NCBI GenBank assembly: GCA_038230695.1
Contig: JBBRMT010000144.1
Location: 1 to 12,111, forward strand
Reading direction: 5' to 3'
Length of the DNA: 12,111 bases
Source of the DNA: QHBQ01 sp038230695
Lineage (GTDB): Bacteria; Chloroflexota; Chloroflexia; QHBQ01
Shown: one piece after another, positions 12,025 through 12,111 of the stretch
Numbering within the stretch: the stretch's first letter is position 1
Layout of the letters: each line of letters starts with the position of its first letter
The notes under the pieces: generated by a model
The model's database searches: none
Seen by the model: the letters and a program-made list of their open reading frames with translations, nothing else
Told to the model about the DNA's origin: nothing
Translations under genes and position numbers: made by a program

Positions 12025-12111
12025 ATGCTATCCTTTTATGTGTTCATTCCATACAGACGCGGTAAGGGCGTTGGCTGTGGCGGAGTGCTGCTAATAATCG
12101 CCCTCGCTGTA
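12025..12111 (+). CDS. Start of a small membrane protein, 3'-truncated by the window
   Basis: ATG 12025 with GGAAGG (12009-12014) ten bases upstream opens 29 codons to the window end: MLSFYVFIPYRRGKGVG, then CGGVLLIIALAV. A short basic stretch before a Gly/Leu/Ile/Ala-rich hydrophobic run suggests a transmembrane segment or uncleaved signal anchor with a cytoplasmic positive N-terminus. No family can be named from this. A competing ATG at 12020 in another frame gives only 24 codons and less protein-like sequence. Confidence 0.4.
   Translation, partial: MLSFYVFIPYRRGKGVGCGGVLLIIALAV

Noticed and set aside
1..12111. tRNA, rRNA or CRISPR array
   Set aside because: No cloverleaf-like sequence, no rRNA signature and no regularly spaced repeats of CRISPR size were seen on either strand.

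Overview
The window reads as one co-directional accessory block. It resembles the backbone of a plasmid or a plasmid-like integrated element. All convincing genes are on the + strand, GC is moderately high, and several genes are broken. The gene set (a family B DNA polymerase with a degenerate exonuclease, a P22_AR_N/ORF6C antirepressor-like protein, parAB preceded by a small HTH gene, an ISAs1-family element, a tandem GNAT protein) fits Chloroflexota best. That placement rests on general familiarity with such gene sets, not on a marker gene, and is tentative.

Layout. 2-2236: a 5'-truncated family B polymerase, split by an in-frame TAG, with the C-terminal piece re-opening at a GTG behind a good Shine-Dalgarno. 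2237-2349: a spacer holding a consensus minus-strand promoter. 2350-3651: a decayed ISAs1-type insertion sequence with 16-bp identical ends and a transposase broken by one frameshift and one TAG. 3670-3865: a promoter and the N-terminal remnant of a TnpB (IS605-type) gene. 3898-5820: a partition operon from one extended -10 promoter, in the order HTH gene, parA, parB, with short overlaps. Two copies of a near-perfect palindrome inside the end of parB are candidate parS sites. 5824-6716: a 13-bp hairpin, then the antirepressor-like gene. 6716-6994: a probable broken small gene. 6995-7302: non-coding, rich in inverted repeats, with a perfect-consensus minus-strand promoter and a hairpin/U-run about 100 bases downstream, so probably a small antisense-type RNA. 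7321-8994: a replication-initiator-like protein with an N-terminal winged helix and a C-terminal DnaA domain I-like module. Its central coding region carries three 17-bp repeats next to an AT-rich 8-bp tandem repeat, a candidate embedded origin. 9188-10171: tandem GNAT acetyltransferase. 10278-11452: promoter and a second, frameshifted ParB-like gene. 11453-12024: non-coding, with an 18-bp GC-rich hairpin, a smaller hairpin, a pyrimidine tract and a likely terminator. 12025-12111: start of a small membrane protein running off the window.

How the parts may work together (inference): the HTH-ParA-ParB unit with intragenic palindromes would be the partition system. The winged-helix/DnaA-I protein, its internal repeats and the minus-strand small RNA upstream would be the replication and copy-control unit. 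The polymerase, GNAT and antirepressor-like proteins are cargo or lifestyle genes. The polymerase, transposase, TnpB, small post-antirepressor gene and second ParB all look interrupted, so part of this element is decaying, unless the sequence contains indel errors or the interruptions are read through.
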